Positions 18,318 through 25,209 of a stretch of 64,000 nt of DNA are shown here, in pieces. The stretch covers positions 1,501,001 through 1,565,000 of the forward strand of contig NZ_CP055263.1 in the NCBI RefSeq assembly GCF_014217835.1, in the 5' to 3' direction. The stretch is from Metabacillus sp. KUDC1714 (GTDB lineage Bacteria > Bacillota > Bacilli > Bacillales > Bacillaceae). Each line of letters begins with the position of its first letter. The first letter of the stretch is position 1. The notes under the pieces are model-generated. The model saw only the letters and a list, made by a program, of their open reading frames with translations, was not told the origin of the DNA and made no database searches. The position numbers and the translations under genes were made by a program.

Positions 18318-18629
18318 CTACTCATCCCTCATACAAGCAAGCCGCTCTAACTCTCTTTGTCTCTCAATCTCTTCTCTCACTCTGTCAACATCATTTGCTG
18401 CGCTTTCTAATTCTTTACTGATCTGATAAAGATTGTCTGAATGTCTTTGAAATAAAATACCTGCTTCATCAAGCATTGAATCAAATTTTTTTCGTGCTTC
18501 TCCTGTCCATGTTGCCGTATTTGTATGTACACTCTGCATTAATTTTGATTCATCTAATTTTAACGTTTCAGAAGATTCCTGGAACACTTTTGCTAATGCT
18601 CTGACTTTTTCCGAATTCATAAAATCCAC
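18318..18629 (-). CDS. WXG100-family protein (YfjA-like)
   Basis: 103 aa, the usual length of the family. It shows a helix-turn-helix hairpin with the central turn TATWTGEARKKFD (W at about 41, then G two residues on, the W-x-G signature) and coiled helices on both sides. The C-terminal VDRVREEIERQREL resembles the region that carries the type VII export signal. It is the first gene of a minus-strand operon with GAGGTGG before the ATG. It is expected to be exported, as a homodimer or with a partner, by a YukAB/EssC system encoded elsewhere in the genome. Confidence 0.9.
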   Translation of the reverse strand: MDFMNSEKVRALAKVFQESSETLKLDESKLMQSVHTNTATWTGEARKKFDSMLDEAGILFQRHSDNLYQISKELESAANDVDRVREEIERQRELERLACMRDE

Positions 18630-19167
18630 CTCATTATGAGTTAACTTACTTTTCTATTCATCGTCAATTTCATTTCCAATAAAACACATAGCTAAGTAAA
18701 TGTTACTATAATTACCAGATCACTTCCATAAGTCTCCAGTAGTGAAATTTGATATGAATATAGGAAGAATGTTTTATTTTATTAACCAAAATTTTACAGA
18801 GTGTAATCGAAGAATTGCCTTTATATAACTATCTACTGCTTATGTTTACTTTGAATGAACTTTTGATTTTTTTAAAAGTGTACTGTCTAATTGTGAAATT
18901 ACAGCTGACATTGCACAGAAGGGAGGCTAAAGCCAACCTCATATTCAAAAGATTAAAAGGTTGAAAATATGAATACCCTTCGTAAACATTACTTATATAC
19001 ATATATATGGTTTAGATAATGATTATCTATTAACAAACTAATACAGTTGTCTTTTTTAAATTGAACAAGTGGTAACTCAGTTGTTATGAGGTATTGTTTT
19101 ACTATTTATTTTGCACAGGCAAGTTCAAGTTGTTTAAAAATTGACTTTTTGTTAATAATAAGAATAA
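18630..19167. other. Intergenic stretch with sigma-gene crumb
   Basis: About 540 bp between the divergent WXG100 operon and HTH gene. Apart from the short sigma-gene remnant at 18878-18925, only promoter-like AT-rich sequence is visible. Confidence 0.5.
18878..18925 (+). pseudogene. Fragment of a SigO-like sigma gene
   Basis: TGTACTGTCTAATTGTGAAA and ACAGCTGACATTGCACAGA match the same part (region 4, before the recognition helix) of the decayed copy at 13890-13930. Only about 45 bp survive. Confidence 0.55.
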
Positions 19168-19185
19168 GTTTCGTATGTTTCGTAT
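19168..19185 (+). promoter_or_regulatory. Tandem 9-bp direct repeat before HTH gene
   Basis: GTTTCGTAT occurs twice without a gap, about 45 bp upstream of the HTH gene start, with a TATAAT-like hexamer at 19209. It is a candidate operator for autoregulation of the toxin-antitoxin pair. Confidence 0.4.
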
Positions 19186-19239
19186 ATTTCCCTTTTTTCG
19201 AACATATATTATAATGGAGGTGTGGGAGGGATGATTATT

Positions 19240-19743
19240 ATGTTAAAAACTTTAACTCAAACCCAAGTACAAGTACTTGAAGAAGAAGTAAAAGTAATTG
19301 AGAGCGATAAAGTTTCAAGGTATATTTACTTTCTAAGAGAACAACAAAAACTAATTGACCAAATGACCAATACTGAAATCGATACAATAGAAAATTTAGT
19401 TACAAAAATAAACTTTGTTGAAGAAAATAGAAATGTTATACCAGACTATTTATCTACGATGGATGTTTCTTGGTTATTAAGCATTTCCCCTCAAATGGTA
19501 AGAAAGTATTGTCAAGAAGGAGTAATTAACGCTTGGAGAACTATGGGAGACAGAGGCGAATGGCGGGTAGAGGTAAATCAATATAAGAATCACCCCAAAT
19601 TTGATGAATTGTTAGTTAGGCTAAGAGAGCACAAACAAAAGAATAGACAAACACTAGAAGCCATAAAAAAACTCTCAAACTTAGACGAATATCACACAAT
19701 GTTCGATGAAATCGAAAAAAACAAAAAGCATTTTGAAGATTAA
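19240..19743 (+). CDS. HTH-domain protein, probable antitoxin of the PIN pair
   Basis: 167 aa from ATG 19240, which has GGGAGGG 9 nt upstream; an in-frame ATG at 19231 is the alternative. Residues about 1-60 are helical. A MerR/excisionase-like DNA-binding motif follows at about 70-105 (MDVSWLLSISPQMVRKYCQE, then WRTMGDRGEWRV). A charged helical tail ends it. The PIN-domain gene follows 92 bp downstream in the same direction, so this is probably the DNA-binding antitoxin that neutralises it and represses the locus. The family is not one of the standard PIN partners I can name, so the antitoxin role is inferred from order. Confidence 0.65.
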   Translation: MLKTLTQTQVQVLEEEVKVIESDKVSRYIYFLREQQKLIDQMTNTEIDTIENLVTKINFVEENRNVIPDYLSTMDVSWLLSISPQMVRKYCQEGVINAWRTMGDRGEWRVEVNQYKNHPKFDELLVRLREHKQKNRQTLEAIKKLSNLDEYHTMFDEIEKNKKHFED

Positions 19744-19779
19744 TCACCCTACTCACTCCAATTATTGGGGTGATTTTTT
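19742..19779 (+). terminator. Hairpin between HTH and PIN genes
   Basis: AATCACCC (19742-19749) and GGGTGATT (19768-19775) form an 8-bp stem followed by TTTTTT. It overlaps the HTH stop codon and may reduce read-through into the toxin gene. Confidence 0.65.
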
Positions 19780-19795
19780 CATTCCAAAATATGAT

Positions 19796-19817
19796 ATAAT
19801 TTTCCTAGGAAAATTAT
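19796..19817 (+). promoter_or_regulatory. Perfect 22-bp palindrome before PIN gene
   Basis: The two halves ATAATTTTCCT and AGGAAAATTAT form an uninterrupted perfect palindrome. The left end overlaps a -10-like TATAAT, and the right end abuts the ribosome site GGGGAG of the PIN gene. Position and symmetry fit an operator for the HTH protein, or a hairpin hiding the ribosome site. Confidence 0.6.
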
Positions 19818-19834
19818 GGTGGGGAGTGTGCTTT

Positions 19835-20392
19835 TTGACAAATTTTTTACTTGATACAAATGTTTTAAGATACAGTGCTGGTAGTTCACCCCAATTAAGC
19901 CCATTTGTACAAGCCTTCTGGCAAAGTACAGTACTAGACAAGAATCATACAATGTATGTAGGCGACGAAACAATACGAGAAATTGAATTACAGAGTTTTC
20001 GAATACCTGAAACAGAATTGGAACTTATACTATACCAGCTAATTCCCTCTTTAATAGAGGTTAAATACGTCCCATCTGTGCAGCGTGAACACGAATTAAG
20101 ACAAGCTATTGCCTATGCTCTAAAGACTTACAATCTACCATTGCCTAACGGAAGTATAATCCGAAACAATGTTATTCCATCAATAAATGATGCAAGATTA
20201 ATGCTTACAGCTCTCGATAATGATTTAACAATTGTTACAAACAATATAAAAGATTTCATTTTTTATCAGTGTGTAGGTAATGACTTATTTGATCCTGTAA
20301 ATAACATTCCAGTTCCTCCATTAAGTACGAGTTTATGGAATCAACTTCAAGCTGATACTATATTCAAACAGTTTGTGACTAAGATACTTTAA
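19835..20392 (+). CDS. PIN-domain protein (DUF4411-like), probable RNase toxin
   Basis: 185 aa from a TTG start that has GGTGGGGAG 8 nt upstream. An ATG 43 codons earlier lies inside the HTH gene and would add a non-homologous leader, so it is rejected. It opens with the PIN strand and first acidic residue (TNFLLDTNVLRYSAG). A conserved E follows (GDETIREIELQS), and the C-terminal acidic block is INDARLMLTALDNDLTIVTNN. These place the Mg-binding pocket of PIN nucleases. DUF4411-type PIN proteins are usually toxins paired with DNA-binding or protease-like antitoxins. Here the pair is the HTH protein upstream. Confidence 0.75.
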   Translation: MTNFLLDTNVLRYSAGSSPQLSPFVQAFWQSTVLDKNHTMYVGDETIREIELQSFRIPETELELILYQLIPSLIEVKYVPSVQREHELRQAIAYALKTYNLPLPNGSIIRNNVIPSINDARLMLTALDNDLTIVTNNIKDFIFYQCVGNDLFDPVNNIPVPPLSTSLWNQLQADTIFKQFVTKIL

Positions 20393-20540
20393 GTATATTA
20401 ACTCTGTTAATTATATTGTTTGTTATTTCTGAAATTATTAGTAAAATGCATAGACCTTTATATTTTACTTAAATCCACCCTTACTATATTCAATTGCATC
20501 CCTATTCTATCATGCTCTACCAAACTATTAACTTAACAAT

Positions 20541-20572
20541 CTTCGACATATTTCGAGTGGTGACAGGCACCC
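20541..20572 (+). repeat. REP-like element 1 (GGTGACAGGCACC class)
   Basis: TTCGACATATTTCGAGTGG is followed by TGACAGGCACC, so GGTG and CACC can pair. It lies 20 bp before the dcyD start. The same element recurs at 23494, and a sister class ending GTCACTGTGAC occurs at 52124, 53052, 55337 and 55438. Confidence 0.75.
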
Positions 20573-20591
20573 AAACAGGAGGACATTACAT

Positions 20592-21593
20592 ATGAACTTA
20601 TCTCAATTCCCCAGACGAAAATACACACCATCCCATACACCTATCGAGAAATTAGACAATTTATCTGAAGCTCTTGGCGGCCCTACGATTTATCTAAAAC
20701 GAGATGATTTACTTGGACTTACGGTTGGTGGAAATAAAACAAGAAAATTAGAGTTTCTTGTTGCCGATGCTCTGAAAAAAGGTGCAGATACATTAATTAC
20801 ATGTGGAGGCATTCAATCAAATCATTGTCGCTTAACACTAGCGGCTGCAGTGAAAGAGAAGATGAAGTGCATTCTTGTCTTAGAAGAAGGTCTGACAAAA
20901 AGTTCTGAGCCTGACTTTAACGGTAACTATTTTCTTTATCATTTACTAGGCGCTGAAAATATCAAGGTTGTCCCAAATGGAACAGACTTGATGAAAGAAA
21001 TGCAGCAAGTAGCAAATGAAGTCAAAGAGAAAGGACATCACCCTTACATCATTCCAGTCGGTGGATCTACTGCCATTGGGGCAACAGGGTATGCCGCTTG
21101 CTCCCAGGAGATTTTAGCACAGTCATTTGATCAAGGCATAAATATAAAGTCAGTCGTTTGTGTAAGCGGAAGTGGTGGAATGCACGCAGGTTTGATCACT
21201 GGATTTTCTGGAAGTCAAAGTAATATCCCTGTAATCGGAATAAATGTAAGCAGAGGAAAAGCTGAACAAGAAGAAAAAGTATACCAGCTTGTGAAAGAAA
21301 CCTCGGCACATATCGGAATTTCACATCCCATCCCCCGTGAGGCAGTTACTTGCTTTGATGAATATGTCGGACCTGGCTATGCTCTCCCTACCCCTGAAAT
21401 GGTAGAAGCCGTCCAGTTACTAGCAAAAACAGAAGGAATTTTACTCGATCCAGTGTACACTGGTAAAGCTGCAGCAGGACTAATTGAACTCATCTCAAAT
21501 GGCTACTTTAAGCGCGATGATCACATTCTATTTATTCACTCTGGAGGATCACCTGCTTTATATGCAAATACCTCTCTTTTTTATGAAAACTAA
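20592..21593 (+). CDS. dcyD: D-cysteine desulfhydrase (PLP enzyme)
   Basis: 333 aa, fold-type II PLP enzyme. The PLP lysine is K49 in VGGNKTRKLEF, followed by CGGIQSNHCR (about 71-80), the SNH motif that holds the substrate carboxylate. A glycine-rich phosphate loop follows at VSGSGGMHAG. It converts D-cysteine to pyruvate, H2S and ammonia. The closely related ACC deaminase shares these motifs, so the exact substrate is not certain. Ribosome site AGGAGG 8 nt before ATG. A monocistronic unit with a strong terminator behind it and a REP-like element in front. Confidence 0.85.
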   Translation: MNLSQFPRRKYTPSHTPIEKLDNLSEALGGPTIYLKRDDLLGLTVGGNKTRKLEFLVADALKKGADTLITCGGIQSNHCRLTLAAAVKEKMKCILVLEEGLTKSSEPDFNGNYFLYHLLGAENIKVVPNGTDLMKEMQQVANEVKEKGHHPYIIPVGGSTAIGATGYAACSQEILAQSFDQGINIKSVVCVSGSGGMHAGLITGFSGSQSNIPVIGINVSRGKAEQEEKVYQLVKETSAHIGISHPIPREAVTCFDEYVGPGYALPTPEMVEAVQLLAKTEGILLDPVYTGKAAAGLIELISNGYFKRDDHILFIHSGGSPALYANTSLFYEN

Positions 21594-21645
21594 AGTGAAT
21601 GATCATTGTATTTAGGTAGTTTGTAATTTGATGCAACATCCGTGG

Positions 21646-21702
21646 GACGTCTCACGTATAACTGTTTGCGCAGTTATGCAATATGTGAGGCGTCTTTTCC
21701 TT
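21646..21702 (+). terminator. Terminator of dcyD
   Basis: GACGTCTCACGTAT (21646) and ATATGTGAGGCGTC (21681) form a 14-bp stem with two G-U pairs. It has an inner AACTG/CAGTT hairpin and a following TTTTCC tract. Confidence 0.8.
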
Positions 21703-21941
21703 TCTCCAGAATTTACAATACAAGGTCAATCACCTACTGAGTGAATGGTTACTGACCCCCAAAACTCCAATACTCAAACAAAAACCCCAATAGCACCATC
21801 ATCCCAATAAACTCCCAATCAATAACCTAGTTATTACTAAGAAATAATCCTCTTATTAGGTTAATCTCTCCTGTTATCTACCCCATATCGAAATTTTCTC
21901 ATAGATAAATAGACTGATATTCTCAAATTACCGCGGAATAC

Positions 21942-21959
21942 TTAAGAATGCATTCTTAA
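21942..21959 (+). promoter_or_regulatory. Palindrome before sigma gene, left copy
   Basis: TTAAGAATGCATTCTTAA is a perfect 18-bp palindrome 13 bp before the sigma start. It is followed by a third half-site-like GGATTCTTA over the ribosome site. The same 16-bp core is kept in the second cassette at 50467. Candidate operator. Confidence 0.6.
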
Positions 21960-21972
21960 AAAGGATTCTTAT

Positions 21973-22485
21973 ATGTATGAAGATGAGAAATTTGAGAAGC
22001 TGCATGAACAATTTGAACCAATGATTTATCACATAATGAAAAAGTTAAAGATTTACAAAGATAAAAACGAGTTTTATCAAATTGGCTGTATTGCATTATG
22101 GGAAGCTTCGTTACGATTTAATGAAGAAAAAGGGGAATTTAAGTCTTATGTTTATTCCTATATCCTTGGTCGAATGAAAGCATGGCTTACGAAAGAGAGG
22201 AAAAAACAGGAGAAGGAAAATCGGCTCATGACTGTTTCACCACAGGAAGAAACAAGCGAAGATGATTTTAAACATCTACTATCAGACTCTAATATTGAAA
22301 GTATTTCCTCCCTTTTGACTTCAAATCAAAGCAAATGGTTAAAAGCCTACTGTCTTAAAGGCAAAACACCAAGTGAAGTTGCAAAGGATGAAGGAGTATC
22401 AATATCTGCAGTTAAAGCATGGCGTAGGGATGCGATTACTAAACTCAAAAAGCATTCTATTGAGGATCTTTTGGGAATCAAGTAA
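21973..22485 (+). CDS. SigO-like sigma-70 family factor, copy 1
   Basis: 170 aa, a small two-domain sigma factor. Region 2 spans about 10-75, with FYQIGCIALWEASLRFNEEK and FKSYVYSYILGRMKAWLTKE. Region 4 is at about 120-165, with the helix-turn-helix TPSEVAKDEGVSISAVKAWR. It lacks region 3 and any ECF hallmark. It resembles SigO/Xpf-type factors of Bacillus by general pattern. Its probable target is the promoter of the next two genes, which lie in the same cassette behind a conserved inverted repeat. A close paralogue is at 50497; roughly five in six residues are identical by eye. Confidence 0.8.
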   Translation: MYEDEKFEKLHEQFEPMIYHIMKKLKIYKDKNEFYQIGCIALWEASLRFNEEKGEFKSYVYSYILGRMKAWLTKERKKQEKENRLMTVSPQEETSEDDFKHLLSDSNIESISSLLTSNQSKWLKAYCLKGKTPSEVAKDEGVSISAVKAWRRDAITKLKKHSIEDLLGIK

Positions 22486-22558
22486 GACCAAAGGTTAGCA
22501 ACAGAAGCTAGTACATCCATTATTTATAAAAAAATATCAATACTACGCTACTCTACTT

Positions 22559-22582
22559 ACCCTTTCTATATATATAAAGGGT
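22559..22582 (+). promoter_or_regulatory. Inverted repeat before DUF1659 gene, left copy
   Basis: ACCCTTT and AAAGGGT flank an AT-only core (CTATATATAT) just ahead of the AAAGGAGGTGAG ribosome site. It is preserved in the second cassette at 51083. It may be a promoter spacer/-10 region or a leader hairpin. Confidence 0.45.
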
Positions 22583-22598
22583 GAAAGGAGGTGAGAGC

Positions 22599-22817
22599 AT
22601 GGCAGTTGCAACATTATTAGATACTCAATTAAGCCTAGTGTTTAACATGGGAGTAGACGAGAACGGCAAAGACATCTATAAGCGTAAAAACTACAACAAC
22701 GTCAAAACATCAGCTACACCTGACCAATTGCTTCAAGCAGCACAAGCGATTGCAAGCTTACAAACAGAAACACTAACATTCGTTGAGCGTAATGACACAA
22801 ATCAAATTGATGCGTAA
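22599..22817 (+). CDS. DUF1659 small protein, copy 1
   Basis: 72 aa starting MAVATLLDTQLSLVFNMG. The start is the ATG 7 nt after AAAGGAGGTG; a GTG six codons earlier overlaps that ribosome site and is rejected. The protein is small and soluble, with GVDENGKDIYKRKNYNNVKT and a helix of Ala/Gln (DQLLQAAQAIASLQ). I recognise this as the DUF1659 family, whose function is unknown. In many Bacillus genomes it is found with DUF2922 and YvrJ proteins, as here. Probably controlled by the sigma factor upstream. It is nearly identical to the copy at 51123. Confidence 0.85.
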   Translation: MAVATLLDTQLSLVFNMGVDENGKDIYKRKNYNNVKTSATPDQLLQAAQAIASLQTETLTFVERNDTNQIDA

Positions 22818-22867
22818 CATCGTTTAAAGGAAAACAAACCAAATGAGGAAGGAAAGGAGGGAAAAAA

Positions 22868-23086
22868 ATGGCGAAAACATTAGAGCTTCAATTTTTAAAC
22901 ACAGCAGGGAAAACAGTGAAAATCAGTGTGGACTCTCCTGTAGAACCAGTTGATCAAACTGCATTAAATGCAGCAATGGATCAAATCTTAGCAGCGAATA
23001 TTTTTATTTCAACTGATGGGGAATTTGTATCGAAGAAAGGTGCAAGAGTTATTGACCGTAATGTAACGGAAATTGCGCTTGGGTAA
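22868..23086 (+). CDS. DUF2922 small protein, copy 1
   Basis: 72 aa (MAKTLELQFLNTAGKTVKIS, then DSPVEPVDQTALNAAMDQIL and ENIF-like strands ending GARVIDRNVTEIALG). Belongs to the DUF2922 family by pattern; function unknown. Same length as its DUF1659 neighbour, 50 bp away, with ribosome site AAAGGAGGG. The predicted fold, two beta strands and a helix repeated, is compatible with an assembling or surface-layer small protein, but this is speculation. The copy at 51392 differs only at the last residue. Confidence 0.85.
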   Translation: MAKTLELQFLNTAGKTVKISVDSPVEPVDQTALNAAMDQILAANIFISTDGEFVSKKGARVIDRNVTEIALG

Positions 23087-23089
23087 CTT

Positions 23090-23130
23090 AAATAGGGGCT
23101 GACACGTTTTTCCCTGTCAGCCCTATTTAT
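23090..23130 (+). terminator. Hairpin after DUF2922 gene, left copy
   Basis: AAATAGGGGCTGACA and TGTCAGCCCTATTT pair with one bulged G. A similar GGGCTGACA/TGTCAGCCC hairpin follows the second cassette. Confidence 0.7.
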
Positions 23131-23158
23131 AAATTCAATTGAAAGAGGTGCAAATAAG

Positions 23159-23298
23159 ATGGAACAATGGTTAACAATGATTAGTGATGTTGGCTTTCTA
23201 TAATCGTCACACTCTATTTACTAAATCGGATCGAAAGCAAGCTCGACACATTAAATCACTCGATCCAAATGCCTCCTACGCAATTGCAAAAGGGATAA
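23159..23298 (+). pseudogene. YvrJ-family small protein gene, frameshifted
   Basis: Start MEQWLTMISDVGFL then stop. One base off, the frame continues IIVTLYLLNRIESKLDTLNH and ends at 23298. Together these give the YvrJ family pattern (short TM segment then RIExKLDxLN). A one-base loss near 23201 therefore breaks the gene. It completes the cassette sigma, DUF1659, DUF2922, YvrJ. The second cassette has no YvrJ gene. Confidence 0.85.
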
Positions 23299-23300
23299 GT

Positions 23301-23341
23301 ATAATGAGGGATCCTATTTGTGAAATAGGATCCCTCATTAT
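23301..23341. repeat. Perfect 19-bp hairpin
   Basis: ATAATGAGGGATCCTATTT and its exact reverse complement are separated by only GTG. It starts 3 bp after the broken YvrJ frame. There is no U-tract on the plus strand, so a simple terminator is uncertain; it could be a bidirectional terminator or a mobile-element trace. Confidence 0.75.
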
Positions 23342-23493
23342 GTTACTTAAATTATATCTTTATTTGTTTTAATAAAAAGATTACTAGTTAATATAAGCTA
23401 TTCAATCACCGATGTTTCATAAAAAGAAAGGAGGACATTCTTGTAAACAAAAAAGAACAAACATACAAACTGGCCTCTCAGAAACTCCAAGTA

Positions 23494-23525
23494 TTTCGAC
23501 AAAATTCGGGTGGTGACAGGCACCC
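23494..23525 (+). repeat. REP-like element 2 (GGTGACAGGCACC class)
   Basis: TTTCGACAAAATTCGGGTGG then TGACAGGCACC, as at 20541. It directly follows an open but start-less reading frame (VNKKEQTYKLASQKLQVF) that has an AAAGGAGG site before it (23430), so the element may have replaced the rest of a small gene. Confidence 0.7.
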
Positions 23526-23532
23526 ATCCCTA

Positions 23533-24240
23533 TTATACATTTTCTACAATACTATCTAATTGATTTATAAACTCTAGATAATATCTATCTTCATAATGAA
23601 ATGGGCTTAAACCCCATACGTGATTTTCATCGGCTATAAAACCGTTTAACTCGATTACATTAATTCCTTCAATACCATTTTCAATCATCTCATAATAATG
23701 TTTAAGACGAAGATTGTTTATTTTAATTTCTGGATCATCAAAGTAGTGAATTGTTCCATCCTCTCCCTTATACTGCTCTTGCCAAAAGGCTTTATGCAAG
23801 ATAATTTGTTCTGGTTTTAGGTTGCTTTTTAGATCATTAATAAATCTTTCCGCACATTTTTCCCATAACATTAATTTATCAGAATCAGACAATACTCTTC
23901 CCTTAATATCTATTTTTGACTCAACAAACTCTTTTGATCTCGTTAAATAACTCTCCTTGGTTTTTAAAATATTCATTCTTTCATCTATGAAATCAATAAT
24001 TAAATAGTCAGAATTGAAATTTTTAATGTGTCTTGGGAATTCTTTGATTAAATCAAAATACACCATCTTTCTTTGGAAAGCAGAAGCCAACTTTATTTCA
24101 TCAATCTTAATTTTGAATATACGACCATACAAACTTACGATTGAAGAACGTGCAAAATAATTATTAACCCTATATTCAACATTAGAAGTGTATTTGAATG
24201 AGTCTCTTGAAACACAACTACCAAAAATATCTATCTTCAT
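23533..24240 (-). CDS. DUF6270 / SGNH-like protein
   Basis: 235 aa from ATG 24240, with AAGGTGG upstream; a GTG three codons earlier is less likely. The N-terminus has DIFGSCVSRDSFKY, a GSC block in the place of the SGNH nucleophile loop. A DYLIIDFIDERMN strand follows, and near the C-terminus comes HVWGLSPFHYEDRYY with a conserved His. This is the pattern of DUF6270 proteins, which lie in capsule and surface-glycan clusters. The reaction is unknown; ester transfer or hydrolysis on a glycan is a reasonable guess. It stands alone on the minus strand at the left border of the surface-polymer region. Confidence 0.7.
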   Translation of the reverse strand: MKIDIFGSCVSRDSFKYTSNVEYRVNNYFARSSIVSLYGRIFKIKIDEIKLASAFQRKMVYFDLIKEFPRHIKNFNSDYLIIDFIDERMNILKTKESYLTRSKEFVESKIDIKGRVLSDSDKLMLWEKCAERFINDLKSNLKPEQIILHKAFWQEQYKGEDGTIHYFDDPEIKINNLRLKHYYEMIENGIEGINVIELNGFIADENHVWGLSPFHYEDRYYLEFINQLDSIVENV

Positions 24241-24802
24241 ATTATCCACCTTAACTTATTATTTTTTTTACTTTCTATCATCTAAACGAAATAAGTCAAA
24301 AACAGTATTAATTACTAAGAAGAACTAACTGGAACTCTTACCATACTGTTTTAGCTTGACATATATATATGAAATGTCACAAAGTAATCTCCACCTTCAC
24401 CAGGCGAACTAGGATTAGCTGTTTTTTTCACAACTTGCTAGTTGTCCCCATGGGTAAGTCTTTTAATTTGAATACATCACTTCACCCTTCCTTTTGGCTA
24501 TTATTATTTTTCCAAAATTCATTTATCGTTTCTATTTGTATGACAACTTATTCGATGGATTATTTCACATTCTAGCTTCTTCTGTATATGTACTTGAATG
24601 ATTAGATAGTGTAGAAACTACTTCACCAATGCACTGAATTCCATAGCCATTTACCCATCACTCGTGAATTCTACTCTTCATAAGAAGCCGCTAACTCTTT
24701 TCAATGAGTTTCAAATATCATAGATTTATTACCAACCTCTGTTAATACGATAATTTCATGATAACAGACATATACTAGTTCCCTATTATGAGGTTAAAGC
24801 AA
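24241..24802. other. Intergenic stretch, nothing recognised
   Basis: About 560 bp of AT-rich sequence. A 68-codon open frame at 24369-24575 on the plus strand has no ribosome site and no protein-like composition. No repeat or RNA was recognised. Confidence 0.45.
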
Positions 24803-24946
24803 TTAATTCAATAAGTCATCTAGCTTTGTACTTAATTTAACCGTATCTGAGTTTGTTAATCCATGTTCTAACCCGACTGATGCCATACCTTTTCTTGTTG
24901 TTTCAAACTCTTCCACCAGTTTTCTATTTGAAAGTGCACACATCAT
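24803..24946 (-). CDS. Spo0E-family aspartyl-phosphate phosphatase
   Basis: A 47-aa frame: MMCALSNRKLVEEFETTRKG, then MASVGLEHGLTNSDTVKLST and KLDDLLN. The pattern of a first helix, a GLTxxxTVKxSxxLDxLLN second helix and the family length is that of Spo0E-like phosphatases. These dephosphorylate Spo0A~P and delay sporulation. The family's SQELD motif reads STKLD here, so activity should be checked. An AAGGGG ribosome site lies 12 nt before the first ATG, a rather long spacing. It has no operon partner. Confidence 0.7.
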   Translation of the reverse strand: MMCALSNRKLVEEFETTRKGMASVGLEHGLTNSDTVKLSTKLDDLLN

Positions 24947-25209
24947 AATGTATACTTACCCCTTTTCTATTTTTCAGATGTCACTATTAGTCAATCTATC
25001 AATCTACTAGTTTCAAATATGTTAACCTTATTTTCTTCATTAGGAGAGTATTCCTATTTTTATTAATTTATTGTCGTTTAAAAAAGACAATAAGGTTGAT
25101 AAGATTTACCCTAAATTAAGCCCAAGAATCTAATTAACTAGACTTTTTGGCCAGCAACTATTAATGTATAATGTTTATTACTAAATATTATTCTGAGGTG
25201 TAAAAAAGC
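24947..25209. other. Intergenic stretch between divergent genes
   Basis: AT-rich spacer carrying the promoters of the Spo0E-like gene and the glycosyltransferase at 25210. A GAGGTG ribosome site precedes the latter. No further feature seen. Confidence 0.4.

Larger units (their letters stand above)
21908..23086 (+). repeat. Long direct repeat, left copy (sigma-DUF1659-DUF2922 cassette)
   Basis: This 1179-bp block, starting AATAGACTGATATTCTCAAA and ending at the DUF2922 stop, is colinear with 50432-51610 in the same orientation. All gene starts and stops keep identical spacing, so there is no net indel. The sigma genes differ most; DUF1659, DUF2922 and their leader are nearly identical. The repeats bracket the surface-polymer genes, so recombination between them would delete about 28.5 kb. 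Confidence 0.9.

Noticed and set aside
19706..19834. Upstream ATG start for the PIN-domain gene
   Set aside because: It would place 43 extra codons over the HTH gene end, the terminator and the palindrome. The TTG at 19835 has a good ribosome site and starts directly at the PIN fold.
21973..23298. Prophage control region
   Set aside because: The sigma factor resembles Xpf-type phage regulators, but no phage structural, lysis or integrase gene is in the window.
24369..24575. Plus-strand open frame of 68 codons in a long gap
   Set aside because: No ribosome site, hydrophobic low-complexity translation and no recognisable motif.
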